A stretch of 64,000 bases of DNA, from assembly GCA_937877455.1 (NCBI GenBank), contig CALFIU010000189.1, positions 1-64,000 of the forward strand. Reading direction: 5' to 3'. Origin of the DNA: an uncultured Bacteroidales bacterium (GTDB taxonomy: Bacteria > Bacteroidota > Bacteroidia > Bacteroidales > UBA3824). Both the position numbers and the translations under genes were made by a program. A model generated the notes under the pieces. It was given only the letters and a program-made list of their open reading frames with translations. It had not been told where the DNA came from and searched no databases. Positions 47,301 through 54,816 of the stretch are shown in pieces. How positions within the stretch are numbered: the stretch's first letter is position 1; each line of letters opens with the position of its first letter.

Positions 47301-47486
47301 CAAGCCGTATCGTTTTGAGCAGTCAAGCCAAGTGAATATATCACCTTGCACACCATGATTTGTTGTAAAGACAGTTGTATGCCCCAATTCAACGGCTCTT
47401 TTGCAATAATCTTCTTCTTTGACTACTACATCAAGACTCCACGGATTCCCTTTATGGTCATGTTTGTGATAGTTATTATATCTCAT
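44364..47486 (-). CDS. DNA polymerase III alpha subunit (DnaE-type) of the phage replisome
   Basis: 1040 residues; replicative polymerase of the C family. The N-terminal PHP domain is visible (HKHDHKGNPWSLDVVVKEEDYCKRA, TNHG). The catalytic palm carries PDIDL near residue 407 (two of the metal-binding Asp) after NTGRGSAPSFYI. Thumb and fingers regions follow (FNASHSLSYAYDSLYGAYLKSHYPLEYY) and a C-terminal OB-like domain ends the chain. Shorter than bacterial DnaE (~1160). It is flanked by the nuclease, primase and helicase genes. Confidence 0.93.
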   Translation of the reverse strand: MRYNNYHKHDHKGNPWSLDVVVKEEDYCKRAVELGHTTVFTTNHGVQGDIFTWLDCSKRYGLKMIYGTEAYYVHDRIAKIQTGEDKDGNPVYGRDRSNRHIIIIALNNDGVMQLNDIMSEAHDTGFYYRPRIDDELLFSLNPNNFIVTSACVAGIWQDRELLLALNRHFGKHFFLEMQAHNTDFQKQVNTAMYEFSKASGIAMIHANDSHYILPDDAKYRDIFLKGKDRKYPEEDGMILDYPDDKTIINRYVKQGIFNRKQAEELLYNTLVFDDCSEITIINDDIKLPSVSQNPIKDLKDIINNKWLEERRNIPKHEWGKYLDAIRYEVDIVEKTNMANYFLIDYNVVKDGQEKYGGKLTNTGRGSAPSFYITKMLGLTDIDRVDAPITLFPTRFMSVERILGTRSLPDIDLNTADRTPFIKATEDLLGAENCAWMIAWKPLQDSSAFRVYCKGIGKNISEYDDVAKDLDSYRDNPKWKKLIEESQRFVGVVESISESPCSMLLYNKPIRKELGLIHTKEKICCLLDGYNCDKYKYLKNDYLSVTVWAIIKDTCELAGIPIPTIREIDKLLDDKTFDIYANGLTCTINQADSDFATGLVKKYKPQSVSEMSAFVAIIRPGCASLLDDFIDRKPYTTGIEELDNILVEGKHRMIYQELIMKYLIWLGIEETGSYDIIKKIAKKKFKEKELADLKDRLLHGWMKRVGTEDGFIETWTVVEQAARYSFNASHSLSYAYDSLYGAYLKSHYPLEYYTTVLNYYADDNERTLKLTNELKFFKIALKPIKFRHSSAKYSISKETNEIFKGISSIKYMNTQVADEMYELRNNKYNSFIDLLYDLTNKTTLNSRQLKILIELDFFNEFGDANYLMKLYEYFDYFNGRLQIKKDILEREGFNMDLIRSCAEKESLKMFTKLNSRKLLQLVANEIHCPKRTLKDKVQAQIDHLGYVDIIDDRYSGMACVVSLDTKYAPKLKMYSLKHGNTLDCKIDRKTFNKNKLKEGDIVMISGCRNKPKMKRNEDGEFVPVEGTSELWITSYKRINNI

Positions 47487-48287
47487 TTACTCATCCTGAT
47501 TTGCGTATTCGCATGACGAACGGAAATCGCACAACTGCGTGCAATAAAAGAATTCTAAGTTCGCGTCAAAAGTTTCATCATTTTCAATCTTTTTTATTTC
47601 GTCAGAAAACCATTTTAATGCTTCATCATAATCTCTTTTCACAAAAGGTATTCTTGCTATCTTCTGATCCTTAAAGTGATTCCATATTATCCATTTAGGA
47701 TACACGCCATATTCATCAAAAACAGCTTTACAATATAGATACATCTGTTTTTTGTACTTTGAAAAATCTTCTTCCGATTTCTTTAAAACAGATTTGCCAT
47801 CTTTTTTAAAAGGGTATCCAGAGCTTTTATGGTCTATTACCGATATCTCATTGGTTTCTTTATTTCTTATAAGAAGGTCTATGTAGCCAATAAATCTATA
47901 TCCGTTCAAATCGATATCAAGTTCTTTTTCAACGCCAAGTATTTCATAGTGATTAAGCCAGTCAAAATCAACTGATGCGAAGTAATCAGCACAAGCCTCA
48001 TACGCTTTGTCCATAGCACTTTGCCTTGTCGTATAAAATACATTGTCATCAAAATGATCTACATAATATTGTGACGCATCTTCCACTTTTAACTCGCCGT
48101 TAAAAATCATTTCTAATATCGAATGAACATAACTCCCGACTTCGGCATAATAGTTTCCTTCGGCTAAATATTGTGTATCATCATCTATTATGTATTTAAG
48201 ATAAAAACTATATGGACAATGGTTATAACAAGTTATTCTTGAATATGACCACTTCATTTTGTCTATCTTGTCTTTATACTCGTTCAT
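47487..48287 (-). CDS. PD-(D/E)XK nuclease, RecB/Cas4-like
   Basis: 266 residues. WSYSRITCYNHCPYSFYLKYI (first Cys), a GYIDLL strand with the first Asp, VIDHKSSG (D-H-K catalytic core) and a QMYLYCKA helix form the Cas4/RecB nuclease fold. C-terminal cysteines (CTQLCDFRSSCEY) complete a likely Fe-S cluster. Such phage exonucleases process DNA ends for recombination. Overlaps the primase stop by 1 bp (TAATG). Confidence 0.88.
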   Translation of the reverse strand: MNEYKDKIDKMKWSYSRITCYNHCPYSFYLKYIIDDDTQYLAEGNYYAEVGSYVHSILEMIFNGELKVEDASQYYVDHFDDNVFYTTRQSAMDKAYEACADYFASVDFDWLNHYEILGVEKELDIDLNGYRFIGYIDLLIRNKETNEISVIDHKSSGYPFKKDGKSVLKKSEEDFSKYKKQMYLYCKAVFDEYGVYPKWIIWNHFKDQKIARIPFVKRDYDEALKWFSDEIKKIENDETFDANLEFFYCTQLCDFRSSCEYANQDE

Positions 48288-49288
48288 TACGTTACCTTTG
48301 TTTTATTAAAATATAGTTGCTCCCATATTTCTCTTGATAAATCTACGGGTGCATTTTTAGCATCCTTGCCTCCAAGTAATCCTTTCCTATCGTATATGAC
48401 ATATACATTTGTTATTCTTTTTAAAACATCTATAGTCTTTTTGATATCTTTGTCTGAATAGCTTATGTCTGAATCGAACGCAAAGACAATATTTACGCGC
48501 AATCTAACAAGGAGTTTTAATTGTTCATCAGTAATCGTATGCTTTTCTGCCGATGCACTATTTTTATATCCCCAACCATAAGCCTTCATTACAGATTTTA
48601 CGGATTCAAATATAATCATTTCATTCTGATCTTTGATGAACGGCAACGTTACATTTAACCCCTGAAAATAATCCATCGTTCCTATAGGATAATAGTTGAT
48701 GTACTTAGGTATTCTCAATTCTTTAAAATTTTTATATCTCGTTCTTCCTTTAATATTGATTAAGTTCCCATCTATATCATAAACAGGATATACAATCCTA
48801 TTGTCGCGATCATTTATTCTTACATCGAACAAATCCATAACTTCCTGAAGTATCCCCTCATCTATCCATTCTGGAATATCTTCGTAACTATATTTATTCA
48901 ATTCATTACTATTCAATATCTCATGGACTACTTGTTCTTTTTCGCGCATTAGATTTTTTGTTTTTTTTAGAAACGTTATTGTTTGCGATTTGCACATTTT
49001 AGACAAATCCATATTGCCAAGCTTCGCAGCTTTATCAACTGCATCATCAAATCGCAAATGTTCATAGTCCATCAAGTAACCAATAATGCCACCTGATCTA
49101 CCACATGAAAAACAATAATAAGAATTCTTACTTGGTGTAATCGAAAAAGAGGGAGTATTATCTATGTGTAGTGGACAATGCCCAAAGTAATCTCTCCCCT
49201 TCTTTTCCATCTCTATAGATTGGCTAACATACTCTAATAAATCAACGCTTGCATTTATTTCCTGAAGCATTTCATCATCGTATGTCAT
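48287..49288 (-). CDS. dnaG: DNA primase (DnaG-type, CHC2 zinc finger and TOPRIM)
   Basis: 333 residues. The N-terminal zinc finger is seen in GHCPLHIDNTPSFSI and YYCFSCGRSG. The TOPRIM region has IIFESVKSVMKAYGW (Glu) and IVFAFDSDISYSD (Asp-x-Asp). Makes RNA primers at the fork with the adjacent helicase. AAGGAGGATTAGGC precedes the ATG. Shorter than bacterial DnaG because the C-terminal helicase-binding domain is missing. Confidence 0.92.
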   Translation of the reverse strand: MTYDDEMLQEINASVDLLEYVSQSIEMEKKGRDYFGHCPLHIDNTPSFSITPSKNSYYCFSCGRSGGIIGYLMDYEHLRFDDAVDKAAKLGNMDLSKMCKSQTITFLKKTKNLMREKEQVVHEILNSNELNKYSYEDIPEWIDEGILQEVMDLFDVRINDRDNRIVYPVYDIDGNLINIKGRTRYKNFKELRIPKYINYYPIGTMDYFQGLNVTLPFIKDQNEMIIFESVKSVMKAYGWGYKNSASAEKHTITDEQLKLLVRLRVNIVFAFDSDISYSDKDIKKTIDVLKRITNVYVIYDRKGLLGGKDAKNAPVDLSREIWEQLYFNKTKVT

Positions 49289-49300
49289 GCCTAATCCTCC

Positions 49301-50647
49301 TTAAAAGTTATTTTGTTTACTATGTTGTTTCACTTCTGAAATTGTCATTTTATCACCATCGAAATACAAGTCGATATAATCATCCTCGTCATCTTCACGC
49401 ATCTGCTTGCCAAGACGATTAACATATATCTTTGCATATGCATTTCCACATTCAGCGCCATCTTTAACCATCTGCTCCTGTGTTTTCTGCCCATATTTAA
49501 TACCAACAGAGAGATAACGATTGATCTTTATACTGTCGGCTACTTCACCTTGTCTGTTTAACTGGCAAGCTGCAAGTACAGCAAGGTTTAATTCTCCTGC
49601 GATCTTGTTTTTCAGAAAGTCACACTTCGCGCCAAGTACATTGTAGTTAGTGCCTGTTTCTGACTCATTGCTTTTCAGATAGTCAAACACAAGAAATCTG
49701 ATTCCAATTTTGTTAATCCATAACTTGCAAGTAGTATATAATTCATTATCGGATATTTCTGGTTTATAGATATGTTTAAACTTTTGCTTCTTTATCCAAG
49801 CGATACTGTCTTTAATACGCTGTTCTTCTTCAGCATTGTATCTACCGTTCTTCACTTTTTCTATATCTACGGCTGATAAATGTGCAAGAAGTCTTTCGAC
49901 ATATAACCTTGTCTGCATTTCAGTATCAACAACCAAAACAGGAACACCATTCTTTAACTTATGTACAACTTCATTCATAAGTATGATTGATTTTCCCTCT
50001 TTGTATTTGGCTTGAACAACTACCAATTCGCCTGTTTCATATGTAAAATGCTTATTAAAACTCTTGAATTTTGATGGGATGCCGTACATTCCATCTGATG
50101 TTCTTCTACTTTCTATTTCGTGCCAGATATCATCTATCTCATCGCCAAGCAGTTTCACATCAGAACCGCAAATAAATTCTGCCGTAACATCATCTAATTC
50201 GCCATAAACATCGCCACTCAAATCATCAAGCGTAAGATTTTTATCAAAACATTTGCCAGATAGACCAACGAGCTTTTTATAGAGATCTCTTTTAAATGCA
50301 AGCTCCGTCACATTTTTTGCAAGCATCAAATATTCTTCTAATGTATGCCGTGCAAGTTCTTTGTATAATTCAACAAACTCTTGAACAGATGGAAGGTTAT
50401 ATTTTTCAATTGTATGCTTCACCCCTGTATTGCTGTTGAGTTTATTTGATAAATTCAACGCATCAATATTATTGATACCTTCTTCTATCAATTCTTGAAT
50501 AGCCCAATAAACGCATCCGTTTTCAACGTTATAGAAATGTCCAGCCTTTAAGAAAGTATCAGAGTGAAGTATATATTCTGGATGAAATATCAATGTGCCG
50601 ATAACGCCACTCTCAGATTGGATATCTGATAATTCTGATATATCCAT
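49301..50647 (-). CDS. dnaB: Replicative helicase (DnaB-like)
   Basis: 448 residues. A DnaB-like N-terminal domain (ESGVIGTLIFHPEYI...FYNVENGCVYWAIQELIEEG) is followed by a RecA-type motor: Walker A QAKYKEGKS (first Gly replaced by Ala), PVLVVDTEM, FLVFDYLKS (Walker B) and AACQLNR. The C-terminal DLYFDGDKMTISE is typical. Together with primase, polymerase and SSB it forms a near-autonomous replisome. The altered P-loop keeps the GKS core. Confidence 0.88.
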   Translation of the reverse strand: MDISELSDIQSESGVIGTLIFHPEYILHSDTFLKAGHFYNVENGCVYWAIQELIEEGINNIDALNLSNKLNSNTGVKHTIEKYNLPSVQEFVELYKELARHTLEEYLMLAKNVTELAFKRDLYKKLVGLSGKCFDKNLTLDDLSGDVYGELDDVTAEFICGSDVKLLGDEIDDIWHEIESRRTSDGMYGIPSKFKSFNKHFTYETGELVVVQAKYKEGKSIILMNEVVHKLKNGVPVLVVDTEMQTRLYVERLLAHLSAVDIEKVKNGRYNAEEEQRIKDSIAWIKKQKFKHIYKPEISDNELYTTCKLWINKIGIRFLVFDYLKSNESETGTNYNVLGAKCDFLKNKIAGELNLAVLAACQLNRQGEVADSIKINRYLSVGIKYGQKTQEQMVKDGAECGNAYAKIYVNRLGKQMREDDEDDYIDLYFDGDKMTISEVKQHSKQNNF

Positions 50648-51130
50648 TTACTTTCCCCCGAAAATATCTCCAAATTTCTTTTTACTGTCAGTTTCGTTAT
50701 AAGTGAACGAAGGTTCATTGTCTGATTTGGTTTCTATCTTTGTTTTACTTTCATTAAACGCTTTAAGTTTTTTCTCAAAATCCCATTCTTTTTTAAGTTG
50801 TTTGTCTTTTGCAACATATACAAGTCCGGGTGGATGATTAAGAAATTTTGCTTTCTTTTTAAGCGCCCATAACAAGTAGTCACAATCAACAGACTCTTTA
50901 TAAATCAAGCGATCAACAATCCTTACAAGCTGATTGAAGATAACATCTTCATCAATATACTTATACCAATAGTCAATTATCTCTGCTCTTGTATCCTTCT
51001 CGTGTTTGCAGTCTGCATGATAATATCTACCGTTTTCTTCTGCGTATTTATCAGTCTCTATAGAGATAATTTTGTCATCATGTTTACAATGGCTATATTG
51101 ACATTTTCTAAAATCAGCTTTTTTTGCCAT
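50648..51130 (-). CDS. Zinc-binding replication-region protein
   Basis: 160 residues. CQYSHCKHDDK and YYHADCKHEK give a Cys/His metal site; a helical middle (IDYWYKYIDEDVIFNQLVRIVDRLI) and a charged disordered tail follow. Its place directly upstream of the helicase would suit a loader or accessory factor, but no motor motif is present. Overlaps the HD-gene end by 17 bp. Confidence 0.68.
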   Translation of the reverse strand: MAKKADFRKCQYSHCKHDDKIISIETDKYAEENGRYYHADCKHEKDTRAEIIDYWYKYIDEDVIFNQLVRIVDRLIYKESVDCDYLLWALKKKAKFLNHPPGLVYVAKDKQLKKEWDFEKKLKAFNESKTKIETKSDNEPSFTYNETDSKKKFGDIFGGK

Positions 51131-51767
51131 TTTCCACCTCTAAAATATGTGTTGCCTCCATGTCTGCCTGATGAAGTGCAAGAGCCAATGGATACTTTTC
51201 ATAAGCCTGTCCAAGCTCTGTCCACTGCGAACTATCGCAATAAGCTCCCATATGATAGGTAATTGCCGTGATCTCTTCCATTGACAGTTTCATGTACTGA
51301 AGAATAAAGACAACGCTTTTACTTCCATGACCAAGAGGATATTTGTTATCCACCGTATAGCATGGTACAGTTTCCCAAATATAATCGCCTTTTGCATCGT
51401 GCTTTACTTCACGAGCGTTCGAAGAAGCAACCTTATTAGCATCATATGTCTTTTGGTTTTTGTAATCGGTCACGTAATAATATGTTTTGCAAAGATCATG
51501 CAGAAGTGAAACAATCAGAACCGTATCTCTGGAAACATCTTTGAGAACATCTTTCCAAATAGGTGCATCAAGCTTTGCATTGAGGCATTCATATACATGT
51601 AAGCTATGTTTTAATAATCCACCTTCTTCAGAAAGATGAAATCTTGTACTTGCTGGTGCAGTATAGAAATCTGACTTGCGGATAAAGCCGAGAAGGTTTT
51701 CTACGCCTTCTCGCTTTACCTCACTCAGCAGCTCTTCAAATTTAACAATGTTTGAATTTTCTGCCAT
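51114..51767 (-). CDS. HD-domain phosphohydrolase
   Basis: 217 residues; HLSEEGGLLKHSLHVYECL, LLHDLCKTYYYV (HD pair), and GHGSKSVVF plus ITYHMGAY complete the metal-binding His/Asp set. HD enzymes of phages hydrolyse nucleotides or cyclic nucleotides. It is separated from ssb by the paired operator-like sites at 51813-51856, so it may be separately regulated. GAAAGGATTATCAC precedes the ATG. Confidence 0.82.
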   Translation of the reverse strand: MAENSNIVKFEELLSEVKREGVENLLGFIRKSDFYTAPASTRFHLSEEGGLLKHSLHVYECLNAKLDAPIWKDVLKDVSRDTVLIVSLLHDLCKTYYYVTDYKNQKTYDANKVASSNAREVKHDAKGDYIWETVPCYTVDNKYPLGHGSKSVVFILQYMKLSMEEITAITYHMGAYCDSSQWTELGQAYEKYPLALALHQADMEATHILEVENGKKS

Positions 51768-51812
51768 GTGATAATCCTTTCAATAAAATGTCGGTTTTAT
51801 TAGTTACTTTAT

Positions 51813-51856
51813 ACAATATATAGTGTTCATTATAAATTCAACATACTATATATTGT
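51813..51856. promoter_or_regulatory. Second copy of paired 12-bp operator-like sites
   Basis: ACAATATATAGT (51813-51824) and ACTATATATTGT (51845-51856) are exact inverted repeats of each other, starting 32 bp apart, as upstream of the adhesin gene at 16470-16513. They lie in the 95-bp gap between ssb and the HD gene. Confidence 0.55.
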
Positions 51857-51862
51857 GTACGT

Positions 51863-52279
51863 TTAGTTAAATGGTAACTCGTCATCAACGCCATCAGGGA
51901 TATTCATAAATTCATCCGAGCCGCTGTTTGTATTAGCGGAATTGACGTTATTTCCTTTGTTATTTGTGTTTCCGTCCTGAATTTCAAGTCCGAAAATCGT
52001 ATAATGAGGCGTGTATGACACTTTGCCATCTGGAGCAGTATAAACATTTGTTACTTCGCAAGATGAAATTTTAATCGACAGACCTTTCTTTTCATCAATC
52101 TGTACACTCTGAAGTGCCGTGTGCGCCTGTCCGACCAGTCTTACAAAACCATCCTGAAAATCTGTATTGTATGTACCTGTGTTTTTGTCTTTACGACTGA
52201 TTGAAACTCTGGCTGTAGAATAATTTCCTTTTTCTTCTACTGCCCATACTCTTGCATATGCGTCCTGTCTAAAACCCAT
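51863..52279 (-). CDS. ssb: Single-stranded DNA-binding protein
   Basis: 138 residues with an OB-fold N-terminal part (ARVWAVEEKGNYSTARVSIS, FVRLVGQAH), an Asn/Gly-rich linker and the acidic tail DDELPFN, the hallmark SSB C-terminus that recruits partner proteins. Sequence is divergent from bacterial SSB but the tail and its place beside a DUF1071 annealing protein are convincing. AAAGGAAAAG precedes the ATG. Confidence 0.88.
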   Translation of the reverse strand: MGFRQDAYARVWAVEEKGNYSTARVSISRKDKNTGTYNTDFQDGFVRLVGQAHTALQSVQIDEKKGLSIKISSCEVTNVYTAPDGKVSYTPHYTIFGLEIQDGNTNNKGNNVNSANTNSGSDEFMNIPDGVDDELPFN

Positions 52280-52313
52280 ACTTTTCTTTTCCTTTCTTTT
52301 TATCTTGTATTAT

Positions 52314-52943
52314 TTATTTGCGAACTGTCATAAGCTGTTTCTTTAATTCCGACAAAACTTCGATGTCCTCAATAAGTCTCGGATCTCCGTTTGCGTTTTC
52401 ATCCGCAGCTTTGCAGATTTCACCAACTTTTTCTTTTGCCTTTTCAGAAAGATTGCATTTCTTTTTAATCAATTCCATACACTCATTCTGAAGTTTAACT
52501 ACGTTTGCAAGTTCATCAGGTAATTCTTCTCCTTCATAAATATAGAGTCCGATTCCACTTGCGATTGCTAACGCCTTGCATAAACAACGCTTAATGCTTT
52601 TATTCGCATCAACAGATGTAATTTGATCTGCGCTGATTGACTGGTTTTTGAAATTCATGATTGCAAGCATTTCTTTAGCCTCACAAATCTCACCATCATC
52701 AGCTTCAATCTTTACATTAACTTCAACCCACCCACTCTTTCCATCATCATGCCAAGGTCTTGTATTGCCTTTATCATCTACGATTTGTGGAATAACCTCA
52801 AATGTTGTTTTTGGATAAATGCCCTTCACAATCTGGATTGCAGAACTCCAAGGGAGATACTTTAATCCATTTTTTTCCTTAACTTTATCTGTAGTATTGA
52901 TAGAGCTTAATGTTGCAAAAATTCCTTTCTTCTTCTCTGCCAT
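52314..52943 (-). CDS. DUF1071/Sak-type single-strand annealing protein
   Basis: 209 residues; KNGLKYLPWSSAIQIVKGIYPKTTFEV, a GWVEVNVKI strand, QITSVDANKSIKRCLCKALAIASGIGLYIYEGEELP are the signature of DUF1071 proteins, RAD52/Sak-like phage recombinases that anneal complementary strands. Works with SSB and the RecB/Cas4-like nuclease in recombination. AAAGGAGAATT lies before the ATG. Confidence 0.88.
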   Translation of the reverse strand: MAEKKKGIFATLSSINTTDKVKEKNGLKYLPWSSAIQIVKGIYPKTTFEVIPQIVDDKGNTRPWHDDGKSGWVEVNVKIEADDGEICEAKEMLAIMNFKNQSISADQITSVDANKSIKRCLCKALAIASGIGLYIYEGEELPDELANVVKLQNECMELIKKKCNLSEKAKEKVGEICKAADENANGDPRLIEDIEVLSELKKQLMTVRK

Positions 52944-52961
52944 AATTCTCCTTTTGTAAAT

Positions 52962-53492
52962 TCAGACCGTATACCAGTCACGAGCCAGTAAATCAGTCTG
53001 ACTTGCAAGCCACGGAATAACCGTACCATCAACAGTTTTCATAGCAATATATGCACCATATGGAACTAACCCATCATCATTTGTACAATATTTTGCAGCC
53101 GCTTTTGTGCAAGGCGCGTAATTGCCTTTTGGAACAAAGTAAATAAACATGTTTTTCCCGTTCCATCCTTTACGCGCAACTCGTTTACCCCTCTGGATAA
53201 GCTGCAACGCCGCATCGAAACCAAATTCTAAAATCTTATCAGATGAAAATTCAGCGCCAACAATATAAATATCTTTGTTATTCTTATGTGCCAGATTTTC
53301 ATCGTATGTCTTATCAACGTATTTAACTTTGGTATGACCGCGAGAATTAAAGATAATCTCAATGCTATCATCGGGCATATGAATATGTAAATTTACAGCA
53401 AGGTTTTCTGAATCCTTATATCTCTCGTACTGGTTCATAAATTCATCTTTTGTCATGCGTGGAATTTCTGGAATATTAACTGTTTTCTCCAT
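52962..53492 (-). CDS. DUF2829 protein, Tad2-like anti-Thoeris candidate
   Basis: 176 residues. The C-terminal ~80 residues are a clear DUF2829 domain: FDAALQLIQRGKRVARKGWNGKNMFIYFV, YGAYIAMKTVDGTVIPWLASQTDLLARDW. Proven members (Tad2) bind and sequester cyclic ADP-ribose signals of the Thoeris defence. The N-terminal ~80 residues are an extra beta-rich domain that classic ~90-residue Tad2 lacks. Not all DUF2829 proteins are tested, so anti-defence activity is inferred. GAAAGGATTACATA precedes the ATG. Confidence 0.82.
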   Translation of the reverse strand: MEKTVNIPEIPRMTKDEFMNQYERYKDSENLAVNLHIHMPDDSIEIIFNSRGHTKVKYVDKTYDENLAHKNNKDIYIVGAEFSSDKILEFGFDAALQLIQRGKRVARKGWNGKNMFIYFVPKGNYAPCTKAAAKYCTNDDGLVPYGAYIAMKTVDGTVIPWLASQTDLLARDWYTV

Positions 53493-53679
53493 TATGTAAT
53501 CCTTTCTCGCAAAATTCTTTTATTTCATCTAATTTTTCTTTATCTGTCTTTTCTTTGTTGCACATATCCAATACGACACTTAATGCCGATTTCATGCCAG
53601 TAACAATAGCATCGTTTCTAACTCTGGTCATTTCTGTTTTGATTTGTTTCGTTAGTTTCTCTTCTTGCTCTTTGTTCAT
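53476..53679 (-). CDS. Hypothetical small helical protein
   Basis: 67 residues, charged and helical (EEKLTKQIKTEMTRVRNDAI, CNKEKTDKEKLDEIKEFCEKG). SD AAAGGAC precedes the ATG. It overlaps the genes on both sides, in particular 62 bp of the upstream gene's tail. Not recognised. Confidence 0.6.
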   Translation of the reverse strand: MNKEQEEKLTKQIKTEMTRVRNDAIVTGMKSALSVVLDMCNKEKTDKEKLDEIKEFCEKGLHNGENS

Positions 53680-53869
53680 TATCTTGTCCTTTCGGTTTTC
53701 TATCCTTACCAGTCTCGCAACGAAGAATACTTACATCAGTTTCATATGGCTGATAACCTACAAGAGGGCAATCTTCACATTGATGTGTTCTGCAAAGTTC
53801 ATTCGCATATTGAAACCAATAGTTAATTCTCTCCATTTCTGGACTATTAACACCAAAATTTATTCTCAT
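53618..53869 (-). CDS. Hypothetical Cys-rich small protein
   Basis: 83 residues; CRTHQCEDCPLVGYQPYETD and a later Cys suggest a small metal site, followed by a very basic, Asn/Arg-rich disordered tail that overlaps the next gene. The N-terminal 60 residues look genuinely coding; the tail may be a by-product of the overlap. Confidence 0.58.
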   Translation of the reverse strand: MRINFGVNSPEMERINYWFQYANELCRTHQCEDCPLVGYQPYETDVSILRCETGKDRKPKGQDNEQRARRETNETNQNRNDQS

Positions 53870-53874
53870 ATCTT

Positions 53875-54816
53875 TTAATGCGCATATTCGTCTGCTTCAT
53901 GCAAAGCAACAACTTCATTAAATACTTTATCGCCAAGCTGTATCTTTAATCTCTTTTCGACACTCTTGCTCATCTTCCATTCACGATAAGGATGCATATG
54001 GAAATAAATCAAAGTCGCAACATGGATAATATCATCAACATGATAATCCATATTGTAAAGATAAAAGATTGAGTCATAAGCTCCTACACAATGATGTTGA
54101 TAGTAATGGCAATTTCCATCTCTTTCACCTTTAGAATTTACAGCAGTCATTGTGAATATCTTTCCTTCATCGTGCAAAAGCGCCGCCAAATGAAGCAACT
54201 CATTTTTGGGATATTTCTCAAGGATATATTTTCCTGCTTTTCTACAATGCTCGCCAAGCGTTAAACTATGATGATGATTTCCCTGATCCATATAATCAAT
54301 GCCTGTTGCGTGGTTATAAAGTGTTGCTAATGTATAATCGGCAAAATCTTCTCTCTGGCAACTAAACATGATATCTACATCATCCCATCCTTCAGTTTTG
54401 TGCGGAGGCTGAAAATTCATGTACATGCGCTTGATTACACTATCAGGAACTTTTCTTTCCCTTTTCTGATTATTAAGCAAACACACATAGTATGGTGCTA
54501 CAACTAAAACACACGATTTATGGCAAGGAATATTTTTAAGTTCCTGAAGAAACCCCATGCGCCTTTTTCTATTGAGATTTGTGGCATCGTAAATGACATC
54601 TTTACCATTCCTTAAATCTTCTTTGATGCGCCTATGTAATTCAGTGAAAAGCTGCGCGTTTGCTTCTTTTGAATTTTCATTTACATCACCAAACATTTCT
54701 TCACGAAGATCATCAGAAGAATGAAGCTGATAATATTTACTCAACGTTCTTGCATATGTAGACTTACCACTTCCGGGCAAACCTACAAGCATCATTAAAG
54801 TTGGTATATTGTTCAT
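53875..54816 (-). CDS. Polynucleotide kinase fused to an HD phosphohydrolase (RNA end-healing)
   Basis: 313 residues. An N-terminal P-loop kinase (VGLPGSGKSTYARTLSK at 11-27; DATNLNRKRRM; YVCLLNNQKRERKVP) is followed from ~170 by an HD domain (HLAALLHDEGKIF, HCVGAYDSI). Kinase plus HD phosphoesterase domains heal 5'-OH and 2',3'-cyclic phosphate RNA ends in characterised HD-Pnk enzymes, which have the opposite domain order. The stop-start overlap with the RNA ligase gene (ATGA at 54813-54816) shows that healing and sealing are coupled. Confidence 0.82.
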   Translation of the reverse strand: MNNIPTLMMLVGLPGSGKSTYARTLSKYYQLHSSDDLREEMFGDVNENSKEANAQLFTELHRRIKEDLRNGKDVIYDATNLNRKRRMGFLQELKNIPCHKSCVLVVAPYYVCLLNNQKRERKVPDSVIKRMYMNFQPPHKTEGWDDVDIMFSCQREDFADYTLATLYNHATGIDYMDQGNHHHSLTLGEHCRKAGKYILEKYPKNELLHLAALLHDEGKIFTMTAVNSKGERDGNCHYYQHHCVGAYDSIFYLYNMDYHVDDIIHVATLIYFHMHPYREWKMSKSVEKRLKIQLGDKVFNEVVALHEADEYAH

